Notes under the pieces: generated by a model
What the model saw: only the letters and a program-made list of their open reading frames with translations
The model's database searches: none
Told to the model about the DNA's origin: nothing
Made by a program: the position numbers and the translations under genes
Part shown: one piece after another, positions 35,694 through 46,655 of the stretch
Layout of the letters: every line of letters starts with the position of its first letter
Numbering within the stretch: position 1 is the first letter of the stretch
Assembly (NCBI GenBank): GCA_024277285.1
Contig: JAJRVM010000012.1
Location: forward strand, 1 to 53,183
Direction of reading: 5' to 3'
DNA length: 53,183 bases
Source of the DNA: Planctomycetota bacterium
GTDB lineage: Bacteria; Planctomycetota; Planctomycetia; Pirellulales; Pirellulaceae

Positions 35694-37502
35694 CTAGCCG
35701 AAGAGGGAACGGGCGGCGACGAAGGCGGCGGCGTTGAGAGGTTCCCAGACGACGATCAATAATGCAGTGGGAAGCGTGACGATCAGCACGTAGAAGCCCT
35801 TGGGGGAGAGCAGCGGCATCCGTGCGGCGGACGCTTGCTCGGGTGCGGATTCCATCGTCATCAGACGCACTACTCGCAAATAGTAAAACAGGCTGATCGC
35901 ACTGTTCACTCCGGCGATCAACAGCAACGCCATCAGGTACCCGCCACCACTGGCACGAAACGCGTCAGTTAACGCGGCGAAAATGGCAAACTTGCCAAGG
36001 AACCCAGACAGCGGCGGTAGCCCCACCAAGCCGAACAGGATGATCGAAAAACAGATCGCGATCCCAGGTGAACTGCGCAACAGCCCCGCATAGCTGGCTA
36101 TCTGGTCACTTTGCATGCGATCACGAAGCAATGCCACGATCGCAAATGCACCCAGATTCATGAACAGATAAACGGACACGTACATCGCCAGCGATGCGGT
36201 CGCGTTCTGAGCCCCATGGGTCGAATGCCCCACCAATTCCAACACGGCGGGGATCGCCATCATCATGTAACCCGCGTGCGCGATCGTCGAATAGGCGAGC
36301 ATTCGTTTGATGTTCTTCTGACCATACGCCGCAAGATTGCCGAACGTACACGTAATCGCCGCCAACAAGGCGATTAACCGAGCCATGAAAAAACGCACCT
36401 GCTCTAATTGCGAGTTCGCTGCCGCGTTGGGGGACACGTCGGCGCTGGCCCCTACGCTCGCTACCCCCGGTTCAAAAGCCGGTGCCGCCGTCGTCGAATC
36501 ACTCACCGAAAACAAACCAGCGTCGCGTCCATCCGACAGGCCATCGGCAACCGGTCCATCGGCCGCACTTGTTGCAGCATCCGCCATCACGACGTCGGCT
36601 CCTCCGTCAACCACTTCGCCCGCCAGCTTTCCTTCCGGAGCGATCCAACCGACTCCGACAACCACGCGCAGCAACAAAGTCAGCGCGGCGGCCTTCGATG
36701 CAACACTTAAGAATGCACCCACTTCGGCAGGCGCCCCTTCAAAAACGTCCGGGCACCAGAAATGAAACGGCACGGCCGACAGCTTAAACGCCAAGCCGAC
36801 CGTGATCATCATCAGGGCCAGCGCCAGCACCATCAGTTCGGGCGAGTCCATGCTGGGCACTCGCTCGGCCAAGCGAATCGCAACGGTCGGTAAATGCACG
36901 GCGTTGACCAACCCGGCCAACAAGCTGATTCCATAGAGCATGATCCCCGCGGCACCAGCACCGTAGACTGCATACTTCAACGCCGCTTCACTGCCGACAC
37001 GCTTGCGCCGCAACATCCCGGCCAACACGTACGATGGCACGCTCGCCATCTCGATCGCCATGAAAACCATCAGCATGTGGTTCGCCGAAATCATCAAGCA
37101 GAACCCAAGCGTCGCTCCCAACAACAACACGCTCACATCCGCGCGATCTTCCCGATCGGGCACTCCCGATAGACTGATAAAGACGAAAAAGAGGGACAAG
37201 AACAGCAGCACCAGAGCACGCATGAAGACAGACAAACCGTCGTATACCAACATGCCCGTGAAGATTTCCATCCGTTGGATCGAGTCACCAGCACTCAACA
37301 GATCCCACGGCACGACCAGTCCCAGCGCCACCAAACTGCCCACCAGCGCGATCCAATTCGAACTAAGGTGACGGCCCCACTTGGTCAAACGCAGCAGCAG
37401 CACCAGTACGATCGTCGTACTGATCACTATCTCGGGCAAGAAAACGCCCACACTCGCTTTTGAATCGACGAGCAACTGGCTAACAAGATCGTGCAAATTC
37501 AC
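35694..37502 (-). CDS. nuoN: NADH-quinone oxidoreductase subunit N
   Basis: An antiporter-like proton-pumping membrane subunit of complex I. It has TM helices throughout and the family motifs VPSYVLAGMLRRKRVGSEAALKY and LAYSTIAHAGYMMMA with conserved lysines. At 602 residues it exceeds the usual ~480. Much of the extra length is a low-complexity insertion of about 85 residues (about 270-355) rich in Ala, Asp, Ser and Val between TM helices. The GTG start follows AGAAGG. It is the last gene of the minus-strand nuo cluster. Confidence 0.93.
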   Translation of the reverse strand: MNLHDLVSQLLVDSKASVGVFLPEIVISTTIVLVLLLRLTKWGRHLSSNWIALVGSLVALGLVVPWDLLSAGDSIQRMEIFTGMLVYDGLSVFMRALVLLFLSLFFVFISLSGVPDREDRADVSVLLLGATLGFCLMISANHMLMVFMAIEMASVPSYVLAGMLRRKRVGSEAALKYAVYGAGAAGIMLYGISLLAGLVNAVHLPTVAIRLAERVPSMDSPELMVLALALMMITVGLAFKLSAVPFHFWCPDVFEGAPAEVGAFLSVASKAAALTLLLRVVVGVGWIAPEGKLAGEVVDGGADVVMADAATSAADGPVADGLSDGRDAGLFSVSDSTTAAPAFEPGVASVGASADVSPNAAANSQLEQVRFFMARLIALLAAITCTFGNLAAYGQKNIKRMLAYSTIAHAGYMMMAIPAVLELVGHSTHGAQNATASLAMYVSVYLFMNLGAFAIVALLRDRMQSDQIASYAGLLRSSPGIAICFSIILFGLVGLPPLSGFLGKFAIFAALTDAFRASGGGYLMALLLIAGVNSAISLFYYLRVVRLMTMESAPEQASAARMPLLSPKGFYVLIVTLPTALLIVVWEPLNAAAFVAARSLFG

Positions 37503-37556
37503 GAGAATACCTTCTGCTGAATTGGCCTCATTCGGTTTTCAAATCGGGCGAGGCCA

Positions 37557-39533
37557 CTACCTGCTCTGTGGTGCCAAAGTTCCCGTAGATATCGTGCCTG
37601 TAGTTATCGTGCCCGCATTTACGATTCCCAAAGACCCAGGAGCATCGCTCTCCCCCAAATCGTGTGGCGTTGAATCGTGCGACGCTGAATCGCCTGGCGC
37701 CCAATCGGGCAGGGCGGCGGTGTTCTGGGCAAGCAACTCAGAATCATCCTGGGAAACCATTCCCACTTTCGTGTCCGTCGCCGCGTCACCCGACGACTCG
37801 TCGGGCGCCGTTCCACTGAGGGCAGCTGCGGGGGGATCGCCAATTTCCTTAGTCCAATCGGCCAGACTTTCGACTTGGGCATCGATCGTCGCGTCCATGA
37901 ACTGCAACACGAACGTGTGCGGGAAGACGCCGAGCAAGATCGCCAGCACCAGGAGCACACCCGCAATCGTATTCTCACGTGCAGTGGAGGGGAGCAGCGC
38001 CTCGCCATGGGGACCACGGTACTCGGGTCCCAAATAGACGCGTTGAATCGCCCACAATATGTAAGCCGCCGTGAGGATGACCACCGAGGCAGCCAAGATC
38101 GCCAGGATATGACTGAAGGTCCAGACCGACAACACGACCAGTACTTCGCCGATGAAACCGCAAAGACCCGGCAAACCAAGTGCCGCGAAGAAAATCCCGA
38201 TCGACAGCGCGGTATAGACGGGCATCTTACCGAACAGCCCACCAAACTCATTCAAGTTTCGGTGGTGAACACGATCGTAAACGACTCCCACCATGAAGAA
38301 CATGCCAGCCGAACTGATACCATGGCCGATCATCTGGAACATGGCACCCTTGACGCCCATGTTCCAATAGTCCGGATTGTAGCCGGTTCGCTGAACGGCA
38401 GACCAAACGCCAAGTCCCAACACGACATAACCCATATGGCTGACCGAACTGTAGGCCACCATCCGCTTGAAGTCCGTTTGGGCCAGTGCCGCAAAAGCTC
38501 CGTAAATCATGCTGACCACACCGACCCCGCAGACGAAATACATCAGCTCGAATCCACCATGCGGACAGATCGGGTAGCAAATGCGTATGATCCCATAGCC
38601 CCCCATCTTCAACAACACACCGGCCAGGATCATCGAGATCGGTGTCGGTGCCTCGACATGCGCATCGGGCAACCAGGTATGCAGGGGCACCGAGGGCACC
38701 TTGATGATGAACCCGACGAACAACAGTAGAAACGCCCACACCTGCCAGCTCTTCGGCATCACTTCGGTGTGCTGGCCCATCGCCGACAAGGCCATCAGGT
38801 TGAAGGTGTGGATCGGCGCCCCTTCCGCCTTGGGATCGTTCTGCAGCGAATCCTTCACCGCCTCGGTCGCCGTGTCGGACAGATGCAGGTCACTCCAAAC
38901 GATAGTCGTTTGGCCGTTCAATTCGGATAACTTGGCAATTTCGCGCAAGTCGCTCTTGAAGTACAGCATCAGGATGGCGATCAACATCAACACGCCGCCC
39001 AGAAGCGTATAGAGGAAGAACTTGATCGCCGCATACTCGCGTCGCGGACCACCCCAAACACCGATCAGAAAGTACATCGGCAGCAACATTACTTCCCAGA
39101 ACACAAAGAACAGGAAGAAGTCGAGGGTCAGAAACACACCGAGCATGGCCGTTTCCAAGATCAAGAACAGGATGTTGTACGCTTTGATGTATTTCTTGAC
39201 CGACCAACTCGCTGCCATTGCCAGCATGCTGATCAAGGTGGTCAGCAGCACCAACGGCATGCTGATCCCATCGACTCCCATTGAATAATTGATGTCGAAT
39301 GACGGGATCCAGTTCGCGGTAAATGCGTTCTGCATTGTCGCCACGCCCGTATCAAAGCGGGTGCTGGGAAACCCCAACAGCACGACCATCGATACGATGA
39401 ACGTCAAGGCGGTGAATGCCAACGCAACCCAGCGCAACAGCTCCTCGCGCCCCTTCGGAATGCAGGCAATTACCAACGCGCCGATCGTCGGCATGAATAC
39501 AATCAAGCTAAGCCAAAAAACGTGGTTGTTCAT
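37557..39533 (-). CDS. nuoM: NADH-quinone oxidoreductase subunit M
   Basis: An antiporter-like proton-pumping subunit. The motifs MGVDGISMPLVLLTTLI, FWEVMLLPMYFLIGVWGG, the conserved lysine region of HTWLPDAHVEAPTPISMILAGVLLKMGGYG, and KRMVAYSSVSHMGYV are intact. The 658-residue length, against about 500, comes mainly from a C-terminal tail of about 90 residues rich in Ala, Asp, Ser and Thr that ends in TITTGTISTGTLAPQSR, a five-residue repeat encoded by 15-bp units. It lies 54 bases upstream of nuoN and 69 downstream of nuoL. Confidence 0.94.
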   Translation of the reverse strand: MNNHVFWLSLIVFMPTIGALVIACIPKGREELLRWVALAFTALTFIVSMVVLLGFPSTRFDTGVATMQNAFTANWIPSFDINYSMGVDGISMPLVLLTTLISMLAMAASWSVKKYIKAYNILFLILETAMLGVFLTLDFFLFFVFWEVMLLPMYFLIGVWGGPRREYAAIKFFLYTLLGGVLMLIAILMLYFKSDLREIAKLSELNGQTTIVWSDLHLSDTATEAVKDSLQNDPKAEGAPIHTFNLMALSAMGQHTEVMPKSWQVWAFLLLFVGFIIKVPSVPLHTWLPDAHVEAPTPISMILAGVLLKMGGYGIIRICYPICPHGGFELMYFVCGVGVVSMIYGAFAALAQTDFKRMVAYSSVSHMGYVVLGLGVWSAVQRTGYNPDYWNMGVKGAMFQMIGHGISSAGMFFMVGVVYDRVHHRNLNEFGGLFGKMPVYTALSIGIFFAALGLPGLCGFIGEVLVVLSVWTFSHILAILAASVVILTAAYILWAIQRVYLGPEYRGPHGEALLPSTARENTIAGVLLVLAILLGVFPHTFVLQFMDATIDAQVESLADWTKEIGDPPAAALSGTAPDESSGDAATDTKVGMVSQDDSELLAQNTAALPDWAPGDSASHDSTPHDLGESDAPGSLGIVNAGTITTGTISTGTLAPQSR

Positions 39534-39602
39534 TATTGCGTCCGGTTTTTTCGTCGAAAGCGACTCCGACTGCCAAGCGGCTTGTCAGCAACTCATCTCC
39601 CG

Positions 39603-42266
39603 CTAACGAGCAAACGTTGGCGACCAGAAAAAACTGATGATCAGGAAAACGGCAATCACACCGATTGCCAGAAACAATACGTACTGTCGCAGGCTACCCG
39701 TCTGTACCGCCCGCAACGACAGCCCCACACGATAGGTCCAATGTGCCACACCGTCTACCAGCGCGTCAACGACCATCTTGTCCGATACCCACTCCCAAAA
39801 CCGCGCGAAACGCGTGGTCCATACGGCGATGGAATCGATCAGCCAATCGATCCAATTCCGATCGAATCCCGCCGCCATGCGTGCAAGCAAATGCGTCGGG
39901 CGAATAAACAGCCATTCGTACAGCTCGTCAAACCACCACTTGTTGGTAAGAAACCGGTAAGTGCGCGAGAATTTTCGCCGCACCTCGGCCGGTTTCAATA
40001 TGCCGAACACATACATGGCCATCGCCAACGTAAACCCACCCAATGCCGTGCTGAAGGCCAACCAAGTGACCGGCACCACGATCGCGTCGTAGTTCTCGTC
40101 CAGGTGAGCGATATGTTCGTTCGGCCACGTCATCTGAGCCATTTCACTGGTCGTCGTGGCCGCCGTCCCGACCGGTCGCGCCTGCTCCAACAATCCCTTC
40201 AGCGAAAGCGACGACCAGGGCACACTCCATGCTACGCCTGCCGCGAAGACAGCCAGCACAATCAGCGGCACCGTCATTACTTTCGGCGACTCGTGAGCAT
40301 GTTCGTAGCGCTGCTGATCACGTGGCTGGCCCGCAAAGGTCATGAACCAGAGCCGGAACATGTAGAACGCCGTAATCGCCGCACCGGCCGCGGCCGCAAC
40401 AAAGAAAAACGAACCGGCCATCGTCGTGTTCATCTGCCAAAACGAAAACGCCTGCTCCAGGATCATGTCCTTCGAGTAGTAGCCGCTGAGCCCAACCACA
40501 AAGGGAATCGCCAAACCGGAAATCGCCACACAGCCAACCAACATGGTCGCCGCCGTGATCGGCATTTTCTTTCGCAATCCTCCCATGTCGGTCATCTCGT
40601 TGGAGTGGACCGCATGGATCACCGATCCCGAACAGAGAAACAGCAAACTCTTAAAGAAGGCGTGCGTCACCAAATGCATCATGCCAGCTAACCAGCCGCC
40701 AAGGCCAAGAGCCAGCATCATGTAGCCAAGTTGACTGATCGTCGAATAGGCCAACACCCGTTTAATGTCGGTCGCGGTGATGGCGATCGTTGCCGCCATG
40801 AACAGTGTGATGACTCCCACAACCGCGATCACTAACAAGACTTCAGGTGCGAACACCGGATAGAAACGGCCGACCAGATAGACACCTGCCGCGACCATCG
40901 TGGCGGAGTGCACCAACGCGGAAACCGGCGTCGGGCCTTCCATCGCATCGGGCAACCAGACGTGCAGCGGAAACTGAGCACTCTTGCCAACACAACCACA
41001 AAAGATGCCGACCCCCGCGACGATCAACAGCCAGTATCCATAACGTGGCCCGGTGCCATCCTTGCCGCCACCGCGCAGGCCCTCCAGGACCTCCTTGCCT
41101 TCAAAATGTTCGATCATGTCCGCCCGACTCTTGTCGGGGTTGTCGTTCACCCAGCGGGCAACTTCGTCAGAAGCCGACGCGATGACCATTCCCGCAGGCG
41201 TCACCAGTGCGTGGGCCTCGTCGGCCGGCCGGACAAGCGAGAAGAGCCCTCGTTCGGCCGGTTCGATTTTCGTGTTCCCATTGGAATCGACGTCACCAAA
41301 AGCAAACGTTCCCAGACTGCCCCAAATCGCCATCAGACCAATCAGCATGCCAAAGTCGCCAATTCGGTTGACGATAAACGCCTTGTTGGCCGCATTCGAA
41401 GCACTCTTGCGTTCGATGTAGAACCCGATCAGGAAATAGGAACAGATTCCGACCAGCTCCCAAAAGACAAAGACCATGGCAACGTTGCCAGCCAACACCA
41501 GCCCCAACATACTGAAGCAAAACAGGGACATGTACTGGAAGAAGACACTGAAACGTCCCGGCCGCTTCAGGTGCGAACCGTCACGAAGCGTCACTTCGTG
41601 ATCCGTCACCTCCTGCTCTTCTTCATGCATATAGCCCATGGCATAGAAGTGGATGCACGAAGCGATCAAGCTGACCATGCAGAACATGACGAGCGTCAGT
41701 GCGTCGATGTAATAGCTGATCGTCAGCCGCAAGTCGCCAAACTGGCCCAGCAGGTAATAGTCGCCCGTAAGCGGTTTCACCTGCTTGCCATGCCCGCCGG
41801 CCGACGCGGAATGTTGCTTACTGTGCTCGCCCGTACTGTGCCCGCCCGTACTGTGCCCGCCCGTACTGTGCCCGCTCTTACTGGGCCCGCTCTTACTGGG
41901 CCCGCTCTTACTGGGCCCTTCTTCGCCACCATCTGACTTCGCGTGACTGGCGTCCGCCGCGCTGGTGGCACCGGGGAGTGCGACGAGCGTCACCGTTTGC
42001 GGCGCTTTCGGCTGTGTGGCTTTCGGCTGTGTGGCTGCAGCTGGGGCCAAGCTCGCGTGGGCAGCTGGCGCTGCGACGGGGTTCTGGCTGAGCCAGATAA
42101 TGAGGCTCAAGAACGAGAGCACCCCGGCACTCACGATCGCGCCCGTGGCGATATAGCCTCCCACGGCCGGCTTGATCCACCGGCCGGCGGTAAACAGCAC
42201 ACAGAACGAGAGCAGCGGCAGGAGAACCGCGATACCCAGTATTATTGGTAACAAGGATGTGTCCAT
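39603..42266 (-). CDS. nuoL: NADH-quinone oxidoreductase subunit L with repeat insertion
   Basis: The distal proton-pumping subunit with the long lateral helix. Conserved parts include [49 protein letters not shown] and [23 protein letters not shown]. It is 887 residues, well above the usual 610-680. After TM2 there is a low-complexity stretch (about residues 70-165) holding ATQPK doublets and SKSGP/STGGH pentad repeats. Further extra sequence lies near 325-400. The ATG overlaps the nuoK stop (TGATG), so translation is coupled. Confidence 0.94.
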   Translation of the reverse strand: MDTSLLPIILGIAVLLPLLSFCVLFTAGRWIKPAVGGYIATGAIVSAGVLSFLSLIIWLSQNPVAAPAAHASLAPAAATQPKATQPKAPQTVTLVALPGATSAADASHAKSDGGEEGPSKSGPSKSGPSKSGHSTGGHSTGGHSTGEHSKQHSASAGGHGKQVKPLTGDYYLLGQFGDLRLTISYYIDALTLVMFCMVSLIASCIHFYAMGYMHEEEQEVTDHEVTLRDGSHLKRPGRFSVFFQYMSLFCFSMLGLVLAGNVAMVFVFWELVGICSYFLIGFYIERKSASNAANKAFIVNRIGDFGMLIGLMAIWGSLGTFAFGDVDSNGNTKIEPAERGLFSLVRPADEAHALVTPAGMVIASASDEVARWVNDNPDKSRADMIEHFEGKEVLEGLRGGGKDGTGPRYGYWLLIVAGVGIFCGCVGKSAQFPLHVWLPDAMEGPTPVSALVHSATMVAAGVYLVGRFYPVFAPEVLLVIAVVGVITLFMAATIAITATDIKRVLAYSTISQLGYMMLALGLGGWLAGMMHLVTHAFFKSLLFLCSGSVIHAVHSNEMTDMGGLRKKMPITAATMLVGCVAISGLAIPFVVGLSGYYSKDMILEQAFSFWQMNTTMAGSFFFVAAAAGAAITAFYMFRLWFMTFAGQPRDQQRYEHAHESPKVMTVPLIVLAVFAAGVAWSVPWSSLSLKGLLEQARPVGTAATTTSEMAQMTWPNEHIAHLDENYDAIVVPVTWLAFSTALGGFTLAMAMYVFGILKPAEVRRKFSRTYRFLTNKWWFDELYEWLFIRPTHLLARMAAGFDRNWIDWLIDSIAVWTTRFARFWEWVSDKMVVDALVDGVAHWTYRVGLSLRAVQTGSLRQYVLFLAIGVIAVFLIISFFWSPTFAR
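41816..41920. repeat. 15-bp tandem repeat inside nuoL
   Basis: Seven units with a 15-base period: CCGTACTGTGCCCGC three times, then TCTTACTGGGCCCGC twice and a variant, plus a diverged first unit. In the nuoL frame they encode five-residue repeats [10 protein letters not shown] and STGGH. Nearby, TGTGTGGCTTTCGGC is doubled (about 42012-42040), encoding ATQPK. Confidence 0.9.
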
Positions 42267-42601
42267 CAGCCCTTCAGATCTTCCGCCTTGTCGACATCAA
42301 TGGTCGTGTGGTTGTTGTAGAAGTTCAACGCAATGGCCAGTGCCACGGCCGCTTCGGCCGCCGCCAAAACGATGACGAACAACGCTATCAAATGGCCATC
42401 CAACCCCAGTGAATCACCACGCAAAAACTTACTGCCAAACGCGACGAAATTCACATTCGCGCCGTTGAGCACCAGTTCGATCCCCATCAACACGCCTAAT
42501 GCATTGCGTTTGGTCGCCATGCACAAGATGCCCGTGACGAACAACACCGCGCCGACGGCCAAGTAGTTTGCTACGGATATTTCAGCAATAAGTGGAAACA
42601 T
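42266..42601 (-). CDS. nuoK: NADH-quinone oxidoreductase subunit K
   Basis: A small three-TM subunit (111 residues) of the complex I membrane arm. It has the two conserved membrane glutamates: MGIELVLNGANVNFVAF (Glu at about residue 40) and AAAEAAVALAIAL (Glu at about 76). It starts ISVANYLAVGAVLFVTGILCM, typical of NuoK. Length is normal, with no insertion, unlike its neighbours. It is translationally coupled to nuoL. Confidence 0.95.
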   Translation of the reverse strand: MFPLIAEISVANYLAVGAVLFVTGILCMATKRNALGVLMGIELVLNGANVNFVAFGSKFLRGDSLGLDGHLIALFVIVLAAAEAAVALAIALNFYNNHTTIDVDKAEDLKG

Positions 42602-42973
42602 TCTGAGGCCTTTGAGGAATCGCCTTTATTGGATCGCTGCTTTCAAGGTTGCCAAGCTTTGTTGGATGCAAAAACTCTTGTTCGTTGGTAACACGTTAGC
42701 CGTCGGTAGCAGATGCTGCCCAGCCCTGTTCGCACGACCCAAAAACGGCCACACGCGTCTCGATGCGGCCTCGGCTCAGCGGCGGCGTGCCGCAACGCGA
42801 ATCCGCCCGGCCTTACGTTCGTTGGTACGGCTGCGCTAGCCTGTCAAACTGGTTCACCTGCCTGACAAGCAGGCAGGGGTCTAATGTTCGTGACGTTGTT
42901 CCAATCCGCGAAATAGTTACGTTTCTTCTTGCTTCGACTATGAGTCCGCCGTCAGTCGTTCGTGCCATTCGGC
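42602..42973. other. nuoK-nuoJ spacer
   Basis: 372 bases, long for the inside of a nuo operon. It contains a diverged copy of the GATGCGGCCTCGGCTCAGCG segment (about 42760), related to 35449 and 25950, and ACCTGCCTGACAAGCAGGCA (about 42859), related to 11992. No gene supported. A dispersed element seems to have inserted between nuoJ and nuoK. Confidence 0.6.
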
Positions 42974-43624
42974 TCACGTCCCCGCAGCACGATTCTCCAC
43001 TGGGCGATTCTCCACTGGGCGATTGCCGGAATTTGCCGGCACACTTCGTTTTGCGCGCGCCATGTAGGCCGCGCCAATCAAGACCACCAGCAAGTGTACC
43101 GAGACGATCACGAACGGCAGCAAATAGCCGGAAAAACTGTTTTGACGCGATTGGGGTGGCTCATTCAGCCGATCAACTCGCACTCCCGATAACGCGGCAC
43201 CGATCGGCGTCGCCGTTTGAGCTTCGGCGACCGCAACCGGCGCGGTGGCACGTTGCCGCCAATCCTTTACGCCAAAGGCAGCCACCAGCAGCAGAAACAA
43301 CAGCGCACTGCCCACGATCACGGACAGCACCCATTCGCCGCTGTTGGTGCGCATCACAACGAATCGTGCTTGCGCGGTCAACATGACACCAAAAACCAGC
43401 AGCACCAAGGTGCCACCGACGTAGATCATTAATTGCATCGCCCCAACGAACTCGGCACCGGCCAGGAAAAAGAGTCCCGCAGTGGCACCAAGCGAAACGG
43501 TCAAGTAGAAAGCCATGCGTACGATATTGTTCGCGAACAACACGGCCACCGCAAACACACAGGTGATCGTCGCAAACAACGTGAAAAAGAACCCGTACCA
43601 GTCGAGCGCCGCCAGCAGCATCAT
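42974..43624 (-). CDS. nuoJ: NADH-quinone oxidoreductase subunit J
   Basis: A five-TM membrane subunit of complex I. The pi-bulge helix region GAMQLMIYVGGTLVLLVFGVML is well conserved. I start at ATG 43624, which overlaps the nuoH stop (ATGA), giving 216 residues; a longer start at 43678 lies inside nuoH. The C-terminal tail repeats RPVEN twice, from a doubled 15-base unit GATTCTCCACTGGGC on the plus strand (42991-43020), before the stop. Confidence 0.93.
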   Translation of the reverse strand: MMLLAALDWYGFFFTLFATITCVFAVAVLFANNIVRMAFYLTVSLGATAGLFFLAGAEFVGAMQLMIYVGGTLVLLVFGVMLTAQARFVVMRTNSGEWVLSVIVGSALLFLLLVAAFGVKDWRQRATAPVAVAEAQTATPIGAALSGVRVDRLNEPPQSRQNSFSGYLLPFVIVSVHLLVVLIGAAYMARAKRSVPANSGNRPVENRPVENRAAGT

Positions 43625-45000
43625 CGTGCACCTCCCACGGGGGCAGTCGTCGCTGACGCGACGGGGGTCACGCCCCATATTCCTTGATTCGCTGTTCCTT
43701 GATTCGCTCGGTTGGCAGTAGCCCGATCTGCAGTAGCTCTAGTTGCCACCGCACGATCCCGGTCGGTCGAATGGTCCAGCGCGGTCTTCGGGACACTTTT
43801 CTCCGGCACACTTTTCTCGGGCCGATCTTGGCTCTTGTCACCGGCCGCCGGTTTCGCCTGCCGTTGGGTCCACGGTTCTCGCACCGCACCTGATTCTGCA
43901 ATCGGCAGCCATCGGTTGGGCGACGGCAGCCCGATCACTTGCCAGGTCAACACGCCGACAAAGCAGATGGCAGCCAACGGCACACAATATTTCAAACATA
44001 TCGTCATGACCTGGTCGATTCGCAATCGAGGCAAGGTCCATCGAACCCAAACCATGATCGTCACGCCCAAAACGGCCTTGCTCAGGAAGTTCACGCAGCC
44101 AGCCAAATTCGCCAAGTACCCCGTGAAACCACCGCTGTCAGCCCAGCCAATCGCGTGAAAGATGGGGATCGGACCGTTCCAACCACCAAAGAATAGAATG
44201 GCTGCCAAACCGCTGACCAACAACATGGAGCTGTATTCCGCCATGAAGAAATAGCTCCATCGCAATCCGGAATACTCGGTCAGGAACCCCGCAACCAACT
44301 CACTTTCCGCTTCCGCCAAGTCAAACGGAGCTCGATTCACACTTGCCAACGCACAAACAAAAAAGACCCAGAAAACCAGGAACGTGAAAGGGTCGTGAAA
44401 GATCAACCAATTCGTGAACCAGCCGGCCTGCATATTGCCGATCGTCGTGAGATTCATCGTGCCACAAATCAAGACCGGAATCACCACGCAGATCCCCAAC
44501 GGCACTTCGTAACTGACCACCTGAGCGGCTTCGCGCATCGCGCCGAAGAGTGACCATTTCGAACCGGACGCGTACCCGGCCAGGATCACGCCGAAGACTT
44601 CCAACCCCAATACGGCCAAAATGAAAAAGAGCGCGATGTTGATATCGAACGCCACCCAACCGTTTGAAAAGGGGAGTGCCAGGAAGGCCGTGTAACTTGC
44701 CGTGAAGCTAATATAGGGAGCGAACCTGAACAATGCCTTATCGGCATCTCTGGGCGCCAGATCCTCCTTGGCAATCAGCTTGATCCCATCGGCAAGTGTC
44801 TGGAGCCAACCGAACTTGCCGCCAACTCGGGTTGGCCCCAGCCGGTCCTGAATGCGGCCAGATACTTTGCGTTCAAGCCAGATGAAGAACAACGCCGCCA
44901 CCGCAATAAGGCCCAAGATCAGGGCGCATTGAATCAGCGCGGCCAACAGATAGGCCAACGACCATGGGGCTCCGAGTGAATTGGCAAAAAAATCGGCCAC
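43621..45000 (-). CDS. nuoH: NADH-quinone oxidoreductase subunit H with long C-terminal tail
   Basis: The membrane subunit that forms the quinone channel at the joint with the hydrophilic arm. ERKVSGRIQDRLGPTRVG, LADGIKLIAKEDLAP, EVPLGICVVIPVLICG, RAPFDLAEAESELVAGFLTEYSG and RWTLPRLRIDQVM are all canonical. The core ends near residue 350, and about 95 extra residues follow, rich in Arg, Ala, Thr, Lys and Pro. This tail contains EKSVP doublets and ATADR/ATANR/ANQGT pentads from 15-base duplications. GTG start. It overlaps nuoJ by the ATGA junction. Confidence 0.94.
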   Translation of the reverse strand: MADFFANSLGAPWSLAYLLAALIQCALILGLIAVAALFFIWLERKVSGRIQDRLGPTRVGGKFGWLQTLADGIKLIAKEDLAPRDADKALFRFAPYISFTASYTAFLALPFSNGWVAFDINIALFFILAVLGLEVFGVILAGYASGSKWSLFGAMREAAQVVSYEVPLGICVVIPVLICGTMNLTTIGNMQAGWFTNWLIFHDPFTFLVFWVFFVCALASVNRAPFDLAEAESELVAGFLTEYSGLRWSYFFMAEYSSMLLVSGLAAILFFGGWNGPIPIFHAIGWADSGGFTGYLANLAGCVNFLSKAVLGVTIMVWVRWTLPRLRIDQVMTICLKYCVPLAAICFVGVLTWQVIGLPSPNRWLPIAESGAVREPWTQRQAKPAAGDKSQDRPEKSVPEKSVPKTALDHSTDRDRAVATRATADRATANRANQGTANQGIWGVTPVASATTAPVGGAR

Positions 45001-45205
45001 GGGTTATCTCGGTAGTTTTCTTGTCTTCAGACCACCGTGAACACGCAACGCACGCCAGCGTCATCAATTCACGCGATCATGGGGCTGTAGGAAAATAGGA
45101 CTTACCAACATGCTCATACTGTTAGCGTCATCAAAGGTCACAAGACGCCAACCACGAACGGAAGAGGACAAACCATCGCGGTGTCGCCTCACAAAAATGG
45201 GGTAT

Positions 45206-46408
45206 CTACCGGTCAATCTCTCCCAAAACGATATCCAAAGATCCGACGACTGCGGGCACGTCCGCCAACAGGCTGCCGCGACAGAGTTCGGACGTTACCG
45301 AAAGGTTGCAAAAACAACTGCTTCGAGCGCGTGCGCGCCACGGAATCGCCGTCCCGTCACTGACCAGGTAAAAGCCCATCTGCCCCTTGGGAGCTTCCGT
45401 CTCCAAATAAACTTCCCCCACGGGCAACTTCTGTTTCAACTTGATCGGAACGCCGCAACCGCCCTCGGCGGAAGCGTATTTTTCGAGTGACTGGCGTACG
45501 ATATCCATCGACTGGACCACTTCCAACATGCGAACGTAAAACCGGTGCCAGCAATCGCCTAGCACTGCCGGTCGCGGCACAGGTGGGTAATCGTGATCCG
45601 ATGGATAGTGTCCATCCTTTTCGACGATGACCTGATACTGGTAACCGTCGTACATCTTCGTGTAAATCGGCTCGCCGTCGCGGCGTAAATCGTGATCCAC
45701 GCCACTGCCACGAAGGACCGGGCCAGTACACCCGTAACTGATCGCGTCCTCGACCGAAAGGACACCCACACCCGCCGTTCGCCGAATGAAGATCGCGTTA
45801 CTGGTAAGCAACGCGTGATAGTCGGAAATGACTGGAGCGAGTTCGTCCAAGAACGTTTCGCACTGCTCGATCCAGCCGCTGGGCAAATCACCCGTTGCCC
45901 CCCCGGGGGTAAAGTAGCTGTAGGTCAGCCGCGCTCCACACACTTCCTCAAACAGATCAAGGATTTTCTCGCGTTCGCGAAACGCATAGAGAAACGGACT
46001 GAACGAACCGAGATCCAACCCGTATGTTCCCATACCGACCAGATGACTGGCAATACGTCCCAATTCCGCAATCATCACACGCAAGTGTCGCGCCCGCTCA
46101 GGCACTTCCAACGCGAGCAGTTTCTCAACCGTCAAGGCCCAGCCGAGGTTCATATTCATCCCGGCCAGATAGTCCATGCGATCGGTGTATGGGATCCACT
46201 GGCGTGGCGTCAGGTTCTCGCCAATCTTCTCCGCACAGCGATGCAAATAGCCAATGTGCGGCTCGACATCCGACACCACTTCGCCATCAGTGCGCAACAC
46301 CAGTCGCAACACGCCGTGCGTACTCGGGTGCTGCGGGCCCATATTGACGAGCAACTCGTCCGTGCGCACATCGAACTCGACGATGCGTGAATCGTTGGTG
46401 GTGCTCAT
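45206..46408 (-). CDS. nuoD: NADH-quinone oxidoreductase subunit D
   Basis: The 49-kDa-type subunit that forms half of the quinone-binding pocket, derived from the [NiFe]-hydrogenase large subunit. It shows LLVNMGPQHPSTHGVLRLVLRTDGE, IGYLHRCAEKIGENLT, MDYLAGMNMNLGWALTVEKLL and the C-terminal LADVPAVVGSLDIVLGEIDR. I start at ATG 46408 (MSTTNDSR) with GAGGA ten bases upstream, giving 400 residues, the normal size. It is separate from nuoC, not fused. The stretch WRARARSSCFCNLSVTSELCRG differs somewhat from the usual RAPGFAHLQ pattern. Confidence 0.95.
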   Translation of the reverse strand: MSTTNDSRIVEFDVRTDELLVNMGPQHPSTHGVLRLVLRTDGEVVSDVEPHIGYLHRCAEKIGENLTPRQWIPYTDRMDYLAGMNMNLGWALTVEKLLALEVPERARHLRVMIAELGRIASHLVGMGTYGLDLGSFSPFLYAFREREKILDLFEEVCGARLTYSYFTPGGATGDLPSGWIEQCETFLDELAPVISDYHALLTSNAIFIRRTAGVGVLSVEDAISYGCTGPVLRGSGVDHDLRRDGEPIYTKMYDGYQYQVIVEKDGHYPSDHDYPPVPRPAVLGDCWHRFYVRMLEVVQSMDIVRQSLEKYASAEGGCGVPIKLKQKLPVGEVYLETEAPKGQMGFYLVSDGTAIPWRARARSSCFCNLSVTSELCRGSLLADVPAVVGSLDIVLGEIDR

Positions 46409-46655
46409 ATATCCAAATTCCTCAGCAACCCACTGCCGCGCGCCGGTCAAATAAACCAGAGCGAGATACCGGTACGAGTACCGGAGTGGCCAAATGGAAT
46501 CACTTCAAGGTGTCGCCTCAATCCACTGCTCAATAATCTACTGCAATCTACTGCAATCTACTTCTCAGTCGGTTTGCCAAAAACGGTATCAGCCAGGAAA
46601 ACCCCAGACCGGAAACTGAATCGTGCTACCCAGCGGTGCCACTCTGCGCACCCCG

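Noticed and set aside
39522..40691. 389-codon plus-strand frame antisense to nuoL, and similar long antisense frames (23555-24310, 37875-38729, 40908-41936)
   Set aside because: They lie opposite well-conserved genes, are rich in Arg/His/Gln as expected of reverse-frame reading, and show no family motifs.
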